DNA from: Pseudomonas sp. Root71
GTDB taxonomy: Bacteria > Pseudomonadota > Gammaproteobacteria > Pseudomonadales > Pseudomonadaceae
NCBI RefSeq assembly: GCF_001429045.1
Contig: NZ_LMHY01000027.1
Span: 248,001-312,000, forward strand
DNA: 64,000 nt
Direction of reading: 5' to 3'
Shown: piece after piece, positions 53,696 through 62,170 of the stretch
Numbering within the stretch: position 1 is the stretch's first letter
How the letters are laid out: every line of letters begins with the position of its first letter
Notes under the pieces: generated by a model
Databases searched by the model: none
What the model was told of the DNA's origin: nothing
The model's input: only the letters and a program-made list of their open reading frames with translations
Program-made: the position numbers and the translations under genes

Positions 53696-54543
53696 CGCGG
53701 TCTCTCGTGGCTGTTCATGGGAAGAAAACGTCGTTGCAGCACCGTCAGCTGTCGAGTCTTGGGGTCGTGCCCGACATCCGTGGCCAGGTGCAGTTCGCGC
53801 CCGTCCCGGGTCACCCGCACCCTTATCCGATACCAGCGGCTTTGGGTGCCAAGTCCGTGACTGCTCAGGCCCTGCCCGGAGAGCAAGGGGTCCTGGGTAA
53901 ACGCCTGGACGCTCGCCCAAGGCGTTGTTGCCGCCTGACGCGCCAGCGCATCGGCGGTCGCGGCGTCCACCTCGCCGAGTGCTCTCAACAGCAGTGCCGG
54001 CGCGGTGTTGATGTTCAAGGCGGCTTCGGTGGGCAGCAGCGCCACCCAAGGCTCCAGCCGCTGCAGCAAGCGAGCGTCAATGCCGGGCAGCAAGCGCAGC
54101 TGGCTGAGTTCCCGCAGCGGCCCGACCTGGCTCAGTTGCACAGGAGGAAGATCGAGCAATTCAAGCAGGCGCGCCCAACGGTTGAGGGTGACTTGATCCA
54201 CCTGACCCTGGCGTAACAACGCATTGAGGTTGAAGCGTCCGGCGAGGTCCTCGATATCGACTCGTATCTGCGCATCTTCAACGTCGAAACCCGGCGTCAT
54301 GGCCGTCCAGCCTTGAATCCGCTCGACGGGTTTTTTCGCGTCCTGCAACGCGTCGCGCAACAGCAACAACGCCCAGGTTTCCCCGCCCGATGCGAGCTGC
54401 CGCAGCTGTATCTGCTGCAATTGTTGCCCGCTGCTTTGCAACGCAAGGTGATGACTGCGCAACACGCCGCCGATGATCAGCAGTGCCAGGCTCATGACCA
54501 GCAATACACTGATCAAGGCAATGCCGCGTTGGCGCCCGTTCAT
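53692..54543 (-). CDS. gspK: Type II secretion minor pseudopilin GspK
   Basis: 283 aa. The N-terminal prepilin-like segment RQRGIALISVLLVMSLALL has the cleavage Gly. As is typical of GspK it has Ile-Ala instead of Phe-Thr after the Gly and a large helical insert. It caps the pseudopilus tip with GspI/J. ATG 54543 is chosen; the frame beyond is a shadow of gspJ. Confidence 0.9.
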   Translation of the reverse strand: MNGRQRGIALISVLLVMSLALLIIGGVLRSHHLALQSSGQQLQQIQLRQLASGGETWALLLLRDALQDAKKPVERIQGWTAMTPGFDVEDAQIRVDIEDLAGRFNLNALLRQGQVDQVTLNRWARLLELLDLPPVQLSQVGPLRELSQLRLLPGIDARLLQRLEPWVALLPTEAALNINTAPALLLRALGEVDAATADALARQAATTPWASVQAFTQDPLLSGQGLSSHGLGTQSRWYRIRVRVTRDGRELHLATDVGHDPKTRQLTVLQRRFLPMNSHERPR

Positions 54544-55082
54544 GGCAATGCACCCGGCATCGGCAACACCCGACGAATCGATTCGAAGCGCCCGACAGAG
54601 ACTTGCACCTCCAGCGCCATGGGCGCCTTCGCGTCCTGCCCGGCCGGCCAATGAGCAACCCAGCCGGACTGGCTGTCGAACAGACGCCAGCCCAATTCGC
54701 GAACGTCTTCGAGCAACTTTTGCCGCTGCACGAACTCCGTACCTTCGCCCTGGCTTTCGCGCCACAGCACGCCGCCGTCGAGCCGATAGCTCAGCATCTG
54801 GCGCTCACTGCGGGGTTGGTCCAGGGGGTTGCGCCAGTGACTGCGCTGGAACTGCAAAAGCGGCCCGGCGAGCACCACCGGCTGTGCGGTGACGTGCAGC
54901 AGATCCCGCTCGATCACCGCCATCGCTCGTTGCAGGCTCCTGAGTGCTCGCTCGTGGGCCGCCGTGCCCTGTTGCACTCGCAGCACGCTATCGAACAAAC
55001 CCCAACTGGCCAGCCCCAGCACGGCGAAGATGGCCAGGGCGATAACCAGCTCCAGCAAGGTGAACCCACGCTGCCTAGTCAT
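54540..55082 (-). CDS. gspJ: Type II secretion minor pseudopilin GspJ
   Basis: 180 aa prepilin-like protein with the peptidase site RQRGFTLLELVIALAIFAVLG (Gly/Phe, Glu at +5). Tip complex component. Overlaps gspK by 4 and gspI by 8 bases. Confidence 0.92.
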   Translation of the reverse strand: MTRQRGFTLLELVIALAIFAVLGLASWGLFDSVLRVQQGTAAHERALRSLQRAMAVIERDLLHVTAQPVVLAGPLLQFQRSHWRNPLDQPRSERQMLSYRLDGGVLWRESQGEGTEFVQRQKLLEDVRELGWRLFDSQSGWVAHWPAGQDAKAPMALEVQVSVGRFESIRRVLPMPGALP

Positions 55083-55458
55083 GAACCGCAAGTATCCAGC
55101 CGCTGGCACGATGCAAGGCGTGCGCACTGTTCGCCGGGCTGACCTGGATGTCGACCTGGAGCAAACGCGGATCGCCGGTGGCGCTGATGTGCTGTTGCAG
55201 CACCCAGTCGCGTTGATCCATGGACACGATCTGTTGTTGCTGACCGGCCGCCAAGCCCGATTGCAGGCGCAATTCGTTCAAGCGGTTGTCCGCCAGCCAC
55301 GCTGCGAACAGCCGAGTCTCGACGGCGCCGCGCTGCTTCACCGCGTATTGACTGGCCGACAGCACGGCTGCCGCCAGTGTCGCGAAGACCGCCAGGGCCA
55401 CCATGATTTCCAGCAGCGTGAAGCCGCCCATGGACGACAAGGGTGGCCGACTAGTCAT
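55075..55458 (-). CDS. gspI: Type II secretion minor pseudopilin GspI
   Basis: 127 aa with MGGFTLLEIMVALAVFATLA as prepilin cleavage and helix. Nucleates the pseudopilus tip. ATG 55458 overlaps the gspH stop; ATG 55431, directly before GGFTLLE, is an alternative. Confidence 0.9.
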   Translation of the reverse strand: MTSRPPLSSMGGFTLLEIMVALAVFATLAAAVLSASQYAVKQRGAVETRLFAAWLADNRLNELRLQSGLAAGQQQQIVSMDQRDWVLQQHISATGDPRLLQVDIQVSPANSAHALHRASGWILAVHD

Positions 55459-55918
55459 CGATCACCACCTCGCCGATACCATCGCCGGACAGGCTCAGCC
55501 AGGTCCTGTCGCCGGACTCGAATGTCAGCGTGAAGGCACTGGTTTCATCGTTGCTGAGCAAGAGCAACTGCGGCGGTCCTTCGTCAGCGTCCAGCCCTAC
55601 CCCATAGCCATCCTGCTGCAAACGTACTCGTATGCTCAAAGGCCAGGTAGTCAGCCCCTCCACCGGCTCCCACCCGCCATCACCCCGGCGCATCACCCGG
55701 TGGCCATCGGTACCCAGCCGCAAGCCATATTCCTGCCCCTCTAACACCGCACGCTCACGCAATTGATGAATCACCTGCACCATCGCCTCGGCTACCTGCC
55801 TGACCTCGCGCGCGGGACTGCCCCCACCGACAAAGCTCACCATGCCCAGCAAGACGCCAACCACGACAATCACGATCATCAGCTCCAATAACGTAAACCC
55901 CCGGCAGCGGTAGCCCAC
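55451..55918 (-). CDS. gspH: Type II secretion minor pseudopilin GspH
   Basis: 155 aa with CRGFTLLELMIVIVVVGVLL. GTG 55918 starts three bases after the gspG stop; no ATG precedes the prepilin site. Links the tip complex to the major pseudopilin. Confidence 0.9.
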   Translation of the reverse strand: MGYRCRGFTLLELMIVIVVVGVLLGMVSFVGGGSPAREVRQVAEAMVQVIHQLRERAVLEGQEYGLRLGTDGHRVMRRGDGGWEPVEGLTTWPLSIRVRLQQDGYGVGLDADEGPPQLLLLSNDETSAFTLTFESGDRTWLSLSGDGIGEVVIDD

Positions 55919-55921
55919 GGA

Positions 55922-56377
55922 TCAATGGCCCCAATTGCCGATTTCGGCTGCAAACCCTTCGCCGCCCGCTGCGCCATCGGCGCCCAGGGAATACAGGTCG
56001 TAAGTGCCGTCTACCGATCGCATACCCGGATTGAGGTACTGATAAGGCGTGTTCCACGGGTCGACCGGCATGCTCTTGAGGTAACCCTGGGGGTTCCAGC
56101 CCCGCGCCACGGGCAGTCCGGAAGGACGCTTGACCAACGCTTCCAGGCCTTGCTGGGTCGAGGGGTAATGGGCGTTGTCGAGGCGGTACATTTCCAGGGC
56201 GGTGGCGATGGCCTGGATATCGATTCTGGCGGCAGTGACCTTGGCTTGATCGGGGCGACTCATGAACTGCGGCACCACAATGGCCCCCAGCACGCCGATG
56301 ATGACCACCACCACCATGATTTCGATCAGGGTAAAACCGCGTTGCGCGCGGGAAAGGTTTTTGCGGACAGGTTGCAT
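55922..56377 (-). CDS. gspG: Type II secretion major pseudopilin GspG
   Basis: 151 aa with QRGFTLIEIMVVVVIIGVLG, the best conserved prepilin motif of the set, and the calcium-site C-terminal region (DLYSLGADGAAGGEGFAAEI). Main subunit of the periplasmic piston. Processing requires a prepilin peptidase encoded elsewhere. Confidence 0.95.
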   Translation of the reverse strand: MQPVRKNLSRAQRGFTLIEIMVVVVIIGVLGAIVVPQFMSRPDQAKVTAARIDIQAIATALEMYRLDNAHYPSTQQGLEALVKRPSGLPVARGWNPQGYLKSMPVDPWNTPYQYLNPGMRSVDGTYDLYSLGADGAAGGEGFAAEIGNWGH

Positions 56378-56380
56378 GGA

Positions 56381-57589
56381 TCAATTCACCAATTGGTTGA
56401 GGCTGAGAATCGGGAGCAGGATGGCCATGACGATCAGCAGCACGACGCCGCCCATCAGCACCAGCATGGCCGGCTCGAAGAGGCCCACCACCAGCGCGAT
56501 GCGCGCGGCGAGGCTGTTTTCCTGTTGTTCGGCGGCCCGGGCCAGCATGCGGTCGAGTTCGCCGGCACGTTCGCCGCTGGCGATCATGTGCAGCATCATC
56601 GGCGGGATATCGCCGCTCATCTCCAGGCCACGGGTCAGCGTTGCGCCTTCGCGGACCGAGCGGGCGACATCGACCATCCGCGCGCGGATGGTCAGGTTGC
56701 CGATGACTGCGGCAGCAATTTCCAGGGCGTCCACCAAGGGCACGGCACTTTTGCCGAGGATTGCCAGGGTGCTGGCAAACCGCGCGGCTTCCATGGCGCG
56801 CAGCACTTCACCGATGACGGGGGCATTGAGCACCCAACGATGCCAGCGCAGACGCCACTGCGGCTGCTGCCAGCTCCAGCGCCACAGGCCGAGCAGCACC
56901 GCCAGCACGCCCATCAACAACAGGAAATGGTCGCGCAGGCCGTTGCTCACGCCGATCAGCGCCCGGGTCAGCCAGGGCAACGGCTGGCCGCTGTCGACGA
57001 AGATCTTCACCACATCCGGCACCACGTAACCGAGCAGAAAACCGACGATTGCCACGCTGGCCAACATCAGGATCAACGGGTACACCAGGGCCATCTGAAT
57101 CTTTTGCCGTGAGGCCTGGCGGGCCTGGGTGTAGGCCGCCAGTTGCTCCAGCACATGGCCCAGATGCCCCGAGCGTTCTCCAGCGGCCACGGTGGCGCGG
57201 AACAACTCGGGAAAGGCCCGGGGAAATTGCCCCAGTGCCGAGGCCAGGGCGTGACCTTCCATTACCCGGCTCCTGACCGCCGAGAGCAAGCTTGCAACCT
57301 TGCGCTTTGAGCTCTGCTTCGCCACCGCATCGAGCGCTTCCTCAAGGGGCAGTCCGGCCTGAACCAGCGTTGACAGTTGCAACGTCAACAGCGCCAGATC
57401 AGCGGCACTCAGGCGTCCACCTCGCGACCGCTGGCCCGCACCGCCGCCAACCCTGACCTCGATCAAGACACGCGGCCACAAACCACGCTCACGCAACAAC
57501 TGTCGCCCATGGCGGGGTCCATCGGCCTCCAGCCGTCCCTTGCAGGATCGTCCCTGGGCATCGTGGGCGCGGTAGTCGAAGGTCGGCAT
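56381..57589 (-). CDS. gspF: Type II secretion inner membrane protein GspF
   Basis: 402 aa polytopic platform protein with two GspF repeats (each a helical cytoplasmic domain) and three helices around residues 165-190, 220-240 and 370-395. LVQAGLPLEEALDAVA and ASGERAGELDRML are typical. Three bases separate it from gspG and from gspE. Confidence 0.95.
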   Translation of the reverse strand: MPTFDYRAHDAQGRSCKGRLEADGPRHGRQLLRERGLWPRVLIEVRVGGGAGQRSRGGRLSAADLALLTLQLSTLVQAGLPLEEALDAVAKQSSKRKVASLLSAVRSRVMEGHALASALGQFPRAFPELFRATVAAGERSGHLGHVLEQLAAYTQARQASRQKIQMALVYPLILMLASVAIVGFLLGYVVPDVVKIFVDSGQPLPWLTRALIGVSNGLRDHFLLLMGVLAVLLGLWRWSWQQPQWRLRWHRWVLNAPVIGEVLRAMEAARFASTLAILGKSAVPLVDALEIAAAVIGNLTIRARMVDVARSVREGATLTRGLEMSGDIPPMMLHMIASGERAGELDRMLARAAEQQENSLAARIALVVGLFEPAMLVLMGGVVLLIVMAILLPILSLNQLVN

Positions 57590-57592
57590 CGA

Positions 57593-59065
57593 TCAGTTCT
57601 CCTGGGTCACACGCAGCAATTCATCGATGCTGGTCAACCCTTCAAGCACCCGCTGGCGCCCGTCCTGGAACAGGCTGCGCGAGACCTTGCGTGTTTCGTC
57701 GACGAGCAATTGCTCACTGGCGCCCTGATGGATCAGCGCCGAGACGGCGGGCGTCACGCTGATCAGCTCGTAAATGCCGATGCGGCCGCGATAGCCGTGC
57801 TGGCACTGTTCACAGCCCGAAGCCTTGAACAGGGTGTGCGACGTGCTGGTGTCGAGCCCCAGGCGCTGGCAGGCTGCCGCGTCGGCGAGGTACGAAACCT
57901 TGCAATGGGGGCACAAGGTGCGCAGCAGGCGCTGGGCCAGAATGCCCACCAGCGAGGACGCCAACAGATAGGCATCGACACCCATGTCTACCAGCCGCGT
58001 GACCGCGCCGGCCGCGCTGTTGGTGTGCAGGGTCGAGAGCACCAGATGTCCGGTCAAGGACGCCTGGACAGCGATCTCGGCAGTTTCGCGGTCACGGATT
58101 TCGCCAACCATCACCACGTCCGGATCCTGGCGCAAAATCGCCCGCAGGCCCCGGGCGAAGGTCATGTCGACCTTTGGGTTGACCGGCATCTGGCCGACAC
58201 CCGGCAGGTGATATTCGATCGGGTCTTCGACCGTGAGAATATTGCGGGTCTGGTCATTCAGGCTGCTCAGGGCGGCGTACAGGCTGGTGGTCTTGCCGGA
58301 ACCGGTCGGCCCGGTCACCAACAAAATGCCGTGGGGCTTGCCCAACAACTGGCGCAGGGCCGCGAGGGTATCGTCCGGCATGCCCAGCCGATGCAGGTCC
58401 AGGCGCCCGGCCTGCTTGTCGAGCAAACGCAGCACCACCCGTTCGCCGTGGGCCGAAGGCAGCGTCGAGACCCGTACATCGACTTCATGCCCGGCCAGGC
58501 GCAAGGCCATTCGCCCATCCTGGGGCACGCGTTTTTCCGCGATGTCCAGGCGCGCCATGACCTTGATCCGCGACACCAACAGCGTCGCCAGTTCGCGCTT
58601 GGGCCTGAGCATTTCACGCAGTTGGCCATCCACCCGCATGCGCACCGACAGGTACTGCTCGAAGGTTTCCAGGTGCACATCCGAGGCATGCTCACGCACT
58701 GCTTCACCGAGTAGCGCGTTGATCAGGCGAATGATCGGTGCGTCGCCCTGTTGCTCCAGCAGGTCGGCGGTTTGCGGGACCTGATCGACCAGGCTGAGCA
58801 AGTCCAGTTCTTCGTCCAGCCCTTGGGCAACCTGCTCCACCGCACTGTGCCCCTCGCGATAGGCCGCCGCCAGGCGCGAGGCGTACTCATCGGCCCCGAC
58901 GATTTGAAACGGCAACGTCCGTCCGCACACCCGGCGCGCTTCCGCCAATGCGGTGAGCGGCGCATCACTGCGCAGGGCAAGGCGCAGGTCGTCGCCGTCA
59001 TGCTCCAGCAACACACCAAAACGCCGGGCGAAGCCGAAGGGCAATTGCTCGCAGAGTTCGCTCAT
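57593..59065 (-). CDS. gspE: Type II secretion ATPase GspE
   Basis: 490 aa cytoplasmic ATPase powering pseudopilus assembly. Walker A GPTGSGKTTS, Asp box and Walker B region (DPDVVMVGEIRDRETAEIA), His box (LSTLHTNSA), and a C4 zinc site (CPHC and CEQC). The N-terminal domain should bind GspL. Confidence 0.96.
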   Translation of the reverse strand: MSELCEQLPFGFARRFGVLLEHDGDDLRLALRSDAPLTALAEARRVCGRTLPFQIVGADEYASRLAAAYREGHSAVEQVAQGLDEELDLLSLVDQVPQTADLLEQQGDAPIIRLINALLGEAVREHASDVHLETFEQYLSVRMRVDGQLREMLRPKRELATLLVSRIKVMARLDIAEKRVPQDGRMALRLAGHEVDVRVSTLPSAHGERVVLRLLDKQAGRLDLHRLGMPDDTLAALRQLLGKPHGILLVTGPTGSGKTTSLYAALSSLNDQTRNILTVEDPIEYHLPGVGQMPVNPKVDMTFARGLRAILRQDPDVVMVGEIRDRETAEIAVQASLTGHLVLSTLHTNSAAGAVTRLVDMGVDAYLLASSLVGILAQRLLRTLCPHCKVSYLADAAACQRLGLDTSTSHTLFKASGCEQCQHGYRGRIGIYELISVTPAVSALIHQGASEQLLVDETRKVSRSLFQDGRQRVLEGLTSIDELLRVTQEN

Positions 59066-59069
59066 GGAT

Positions 59070-60989
59070 TCACTGCGCCTTGCCGCGCAAATCGAACACT
59101 GGCGCGTCGCTGGCCGGTTCGAACAACCCGCGCGCCTCGGAAGGCAGCAACAGCGAGTTGTTTTCCCCCGCCCCTGATTTGCTCAAGTCACGCAGCGCGT
59201 TGTAACGCTGCTGGCTGACCTGAGACAGGTCTTCCTTGCTGCGCACGATGGTCGGGCGTAAGAACACCATCAGGTTGCTTTTGGTCTGGGTGTCGCGGCT
59301 CCAGCGGAACAACGCGCCGAGGTAGGGAATGTCTCGCAGCAGCGGCACGCCGCTTTTCTGGGTGCGCACGCTGTCCCTGATCAGGCCGCCGATCACGATG
59401 ATTTCGCCATCGTCGGCGAGAATGGTGCTCTTGAGTGCTCGCTTGTTGGTGATCAGGTCCGAGGAATCGATGCCCGACACCGACGGCGCGATGTCCGACA
59501 CTTCCTGCTCGACCTCCAGGCGCAGCGTCGAGCCTTCGTTGATGTAAGGCTTGATCTTCAGGCTGATGCCGACGTCCTTGCGCTCGACGGTGGTGAACGG
59601 ATTCTCCGCGCCGTTGCTGTTGGTGGCGTAGGAGCCGGTCTTGAACGGCACGTTCTGGCCGACGATGATTTCGGCTTCCTGATTGTCCAGGGTCAACAGG
59701 CTCGGCGTGGACAGCAGGTTGCTGTGGGTGTTGCTGGCCAGGGCCGAAATCAGCGCACCGAAGCGGTCGCCGCCCAGTTGCAGGATCGCCCCCTCCGGCG
59801 CCGATCTTTTCTCGTCGAACTTCAACCCGCCGACGATCGGAATGTCGGTGCCGGGAAAGTTGATGAAGCCCTTGGCGTCACCTGTGCTGAGGTTCCACTG
59901 CACACCGACGGCCTCAGCGATGTCGCCGGAGATTTCGACGATGGCGGCATGGATCAACACCTGGGCCCGTGGCTGGTCCAGCTGGCGCACGATGTTTTCG
60001 ATGGTCCGCACCTGCGCCGGCTCGGCGATCAGCACCAGCGCGTTCTGGCTTTCGTCGGCCTTGATCATGAAGCTTGCACCGCCAGACGTGTCCTTGGCAT
60101 TGCCGATGGCGGATGTCTGCTTTCTGCCCTGCCCCATCGACTCCAGAATCTCGGCCAACTGCTTGGCATCGCTGTGACGCAGGCGAATCACCCGGGCATT
60201 GTCGAGGGTCGTGGTAGCCGGCGTATCGAGACCTCGGGCCAGTTCGATCAAGCGCTGGCGAACGACCGGCGGGCCAATGAAAACCAGGCGATTGGTCCTG
60301 GTGTCCGCCAGTACCTGTATCGCTGAATCGGCATTGCGCTTGCCCATGGAGGCCTCGATAACCGGCGCGACATCGCCCGCCAGGGCATGCTTGAGCGGGA
60401 CCACCGCGTGCAGGTTGTTCTGACCGGAGTCCAGTTCGCGGATCTCCCGCGCGATGCGCTTCACATTGGCAGCCGTGTCGGTCAGCACCAACGCATTGGC
60501 CGACACCGAAGGGCCGACATAACCATTGGCAGACACCAACGGTCGCACCAGCCCGGCGATATCGGAGGCACTGCTGGTGTTCAAGCCGATGACTTCGGTC
60601 ACGAACTGCGACGCCGTAGTGGTTTTCACCGTGCCCTGGCCGGCCCGGGTCTTGGCCTCGGCAACCGGGGTGATGAGGATCCGGTCGCCCTCATCGATCA
60701 CCGTGAAGTGGTGGGCGTCGAGCACCGAATAGAACAACCGACGCACGCCTTCACGATCGAGGGCCTGTCGGGACATGACCGTGACGCGACCGGAGACTTT
60801 GGGGTCCAGCACCACGGTGGTCCCCAGAATGTTGGAGATCTCTTCGACGATGTCGCGCAGCTCTGCGTTGTTCATCGCCAGCTGCCATTTTTCTTCCTCG
60901 GCCAGAAGCGCGCCGTGGGAAAGCGTTACCACCATGGCGACGAAAAAAATCACCGGTCGCAGTACTTGCACACCGAGAAAGCTATTCAT
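59070..60989 (-). CDS. gspD: Type II secretion secretin GspD
   Basis: 639 aa outer-membrane channel with an N-terminal signal (about 1-31), N0-N3 domains (from about 35) and a secretin domain (about 330-590) containing VPLLRDIPYLGALFR and VFLRPTIV. No lipobox is seen, so targeting may need a pilotin encoded elsewhere or none. ATG 60989 is chosen; GTG 61001 is an in-frame alternative nearly overlapping gspC. Confidence 0.93.
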   Translation of the reverse strand: MNSFLGVQVLRPVIFFVAMVVTLSHGALLAEEEKWQLAMNNAELRDIVEEISNILGTTVVLDPKVSGRVTVMSRQALDREGVRRLFYSVLDAHHFTVIDEGDRILITPVAEAKTRAGQGTVKTTTASQFVTEVIGLNTSSASDIAGLVRPLVSANGYVGPSVSANALVLTDTAANVKRIAREIRELDSGQNNLHAVVPLKHALAGDVAPVIEASMGKRNADSAIQVLADTRTNRLVFIGPPVVRQRLIELARGLDTPATTTLDNARVIRLRHSDAKQLAEILESMGQGRKQTSAIGNAKDTSGGASFMIKADESQNALVLIAEPAQVRTIENIVRQLDQPRAQVLIHAAIVEISGDIAEAVGVQWNLSTGDAKGFINFPGTDIPIVGGLKFDEKRSAPEGAILQLGGDRFGALISALASNTHSNLLSTPSLLTLDNQEAEIIVGQNVPFKTGSYATNSNGAENPFTTVERKDVGISLKIKPYINEGSTLRLEVEQEVSDIAPSVSGIDSSDLITNKRALKSTILADDGEIIVIGGLIRDSVRTQKSGVPLLRDIPYLGALFRWSRDTQTKSNLMVFLRPTIVRSKEDLSQVSQQRYNALRDLSKSGAGENNSLLLPSEARGLFEPASDAPVFDLRGKAQ

Positions 60990-60997
60990 GAACTTGA

Positions 60998-61534
60998 TCA
61001 CTCTGTCGACCCGGCAAGCGGGCTAAAAAAACGCGGAGAAACGCTGGGCACTTGGGGCTTGCCGTGGGGGTCGAGCCGTTGCAGAAAACCCGCTGCGGGA
61101 GGCTGGAGCGCCAATAGTTCCTCTCGGCCCTTGCTCCACAACACCGCGTGGTCGGGCTCGACGCGACGCAAGACGCTGCCACCGGGCAAGCGCTCGCCGA
61201 CCTGGTAGATGCGCGCGCCTTGTGAGTCCGCCAGCAACACCCGGGACAAGCCATGAGTGACGACGAAGCTTGCCTTCAAGGTCAGCGGTTCCGCGCTCGG
61301 CAGCAACTCGGCGCCCGTCGTCAGACCGAGCACCGTTGCAACCGCCGTTGCGTCGAGCGTTTGCCGGGGTGCGGGTGCGGTTCGCGAGGTTTCGACCGGC
61401 GCTGGCAGCATCAACTGTTCGCGATAGCGCCACTCCTGCCAGCCCAGGAACGCCCCATAGGCCAGCGGCACGACCAGCAGGCTCGCCTTGCCCAGGAGCA
61501 AGACCAGTCCGGCCAAGCGTTCGCGCGAAAGCAT
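60998..61534 (-). CDS. gspC: Type II secretion protein GspC
   Basis: 178 aa bitopic inner-membrane protein: helix about 9-31 and a periplasmic HR domain (about 75-140; ASFVVTHGLSRVLLADSQG) that contacts GspD. It is short, with no PDZ or coiled-coil domain after the HR domain. ATG 61534 has GAGG eight bases upstream; ATG 61540 is adjacent. First gene of the gsp operon proper, 10 bases after the cytochrome gene. Confidence 0.85.
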   Translation of the reverse strand: MLSRERLAGLVLLLGKASLLVVPLAYGAFLGWQEWRYREQLMLPAPVETSRTAPAPRQTLDATAVATVLGLTTGAELLPSAEPLTLKASFVVTHGLSRVLLADSQGARIYQVGERLPGGSVLRRVEPDHAVLWSKGREELLALQPPAAGFLQRLDPHGKPQVPSVSPRFFSPLAGSTE

Positions 61535-61544
61535 CACCATGGCC

Positions 61545-62093
61545 TCACTCAAGTCGCCCGGCCCCAGGCTTGCCACACAGACGCAAAGACATCCGTTGCA
61601 GCACCCGGCGGTTGCAGGCCTCATGCACGATGACGGCACCGATGTGGACGGCCAGCAGCAGCGACAACACCACACACGCCCACGTGTGGACCGTAACAAA
61701 CAGGGCGATCAGGCATGGATCGCTTAACGGTTGAGCGATCCCGATAACCCCGAATACATTGATCGGGCGATCCATCATCAACACGCCGGTCACCAGGACG
61801 GCCCCGACGATGAGGTAAATCGATGAGTGCACGAACAGTGCGAGCACTTCGACAAGCGACAACGACCTCAGGCCCGAAAAACGGGTATGAGTGAAAAACA
61901 GAAACAGGCGCCACAGGTAAAACGGTATGAACACTGTTGTCAGTGAAACATTGAAGAACGCAACCGATTCCTTGATGTGCGCAGACACCTCGAAACCGGC
62001 CACAAGAAAACCAGACAGCAAGGTCCACAGGATCACCGCCGCAGACAACCAATGCAGCAGCACGCGCAGTCTGGAATAACCCGAAACCGTCAT
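61545..62093 (-). CDS. Cytochrome b561-type diheme membrane protein
   Basis: 182 aa with four hydrophobic helices and heme-ligand candidates in helix 1 (LLHWLSAAVILW), around VHSSIYLI, and two His in helix 4 (VTVHTWACVV, AVHIGAVIVH). Belongs to the bacterial b561/Ni-hydrogenase cytochrome b group that passes electrons across the inner membrane. ATG 62093 best fits the family N-terminus; ATG 62111 is possible. It is tightly linked to gspC (10 bases) and follows the LPMO gene, so supplying electrons for LPMO reduction is an attractive but unproven idea. Confidence 0.82.
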   Translation of the reverse strand: MTVSGYSRLRVLLHWLSAAVILWTLLSGFLVAGFEVSAHIKESVAFFNVSLTTVFIPFYLWRLFLFFTHTRFSGLRSLSLVEVLALFVHSSIYLIVGAVLVTGVLMMDRPINVFGVIGIAQPLSDPCLIALFVTVHTWACVVLSLLLAVHIGAVIVHEACNRRVLQRMSLRLCGKPGAGRLE

Positions 62094-62119
62094 TTTCAAC
62101 TCGATCAACATCAAGGGAA

Positions 62120-62156
62120 TAAAGCTTCAGGCGATCGGCTACCGATCGCCTGAAGT
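62120..62156 (-). terminator. Terminator between the LPMO and the cytochrome/gsp operon
   Basis: A 14-bp perfect stem, CTTCAGGCGATCGG (62125-62138) with its complement 62142-62155, loop of three, followed on minus by CTTTATTCCC. It probably lowers readthrough from the highly expressed LPMO gene into the secretion genes. Confidence 0.75.
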
Positions 62157-62170
62157 GCTACGAGGGGGAC

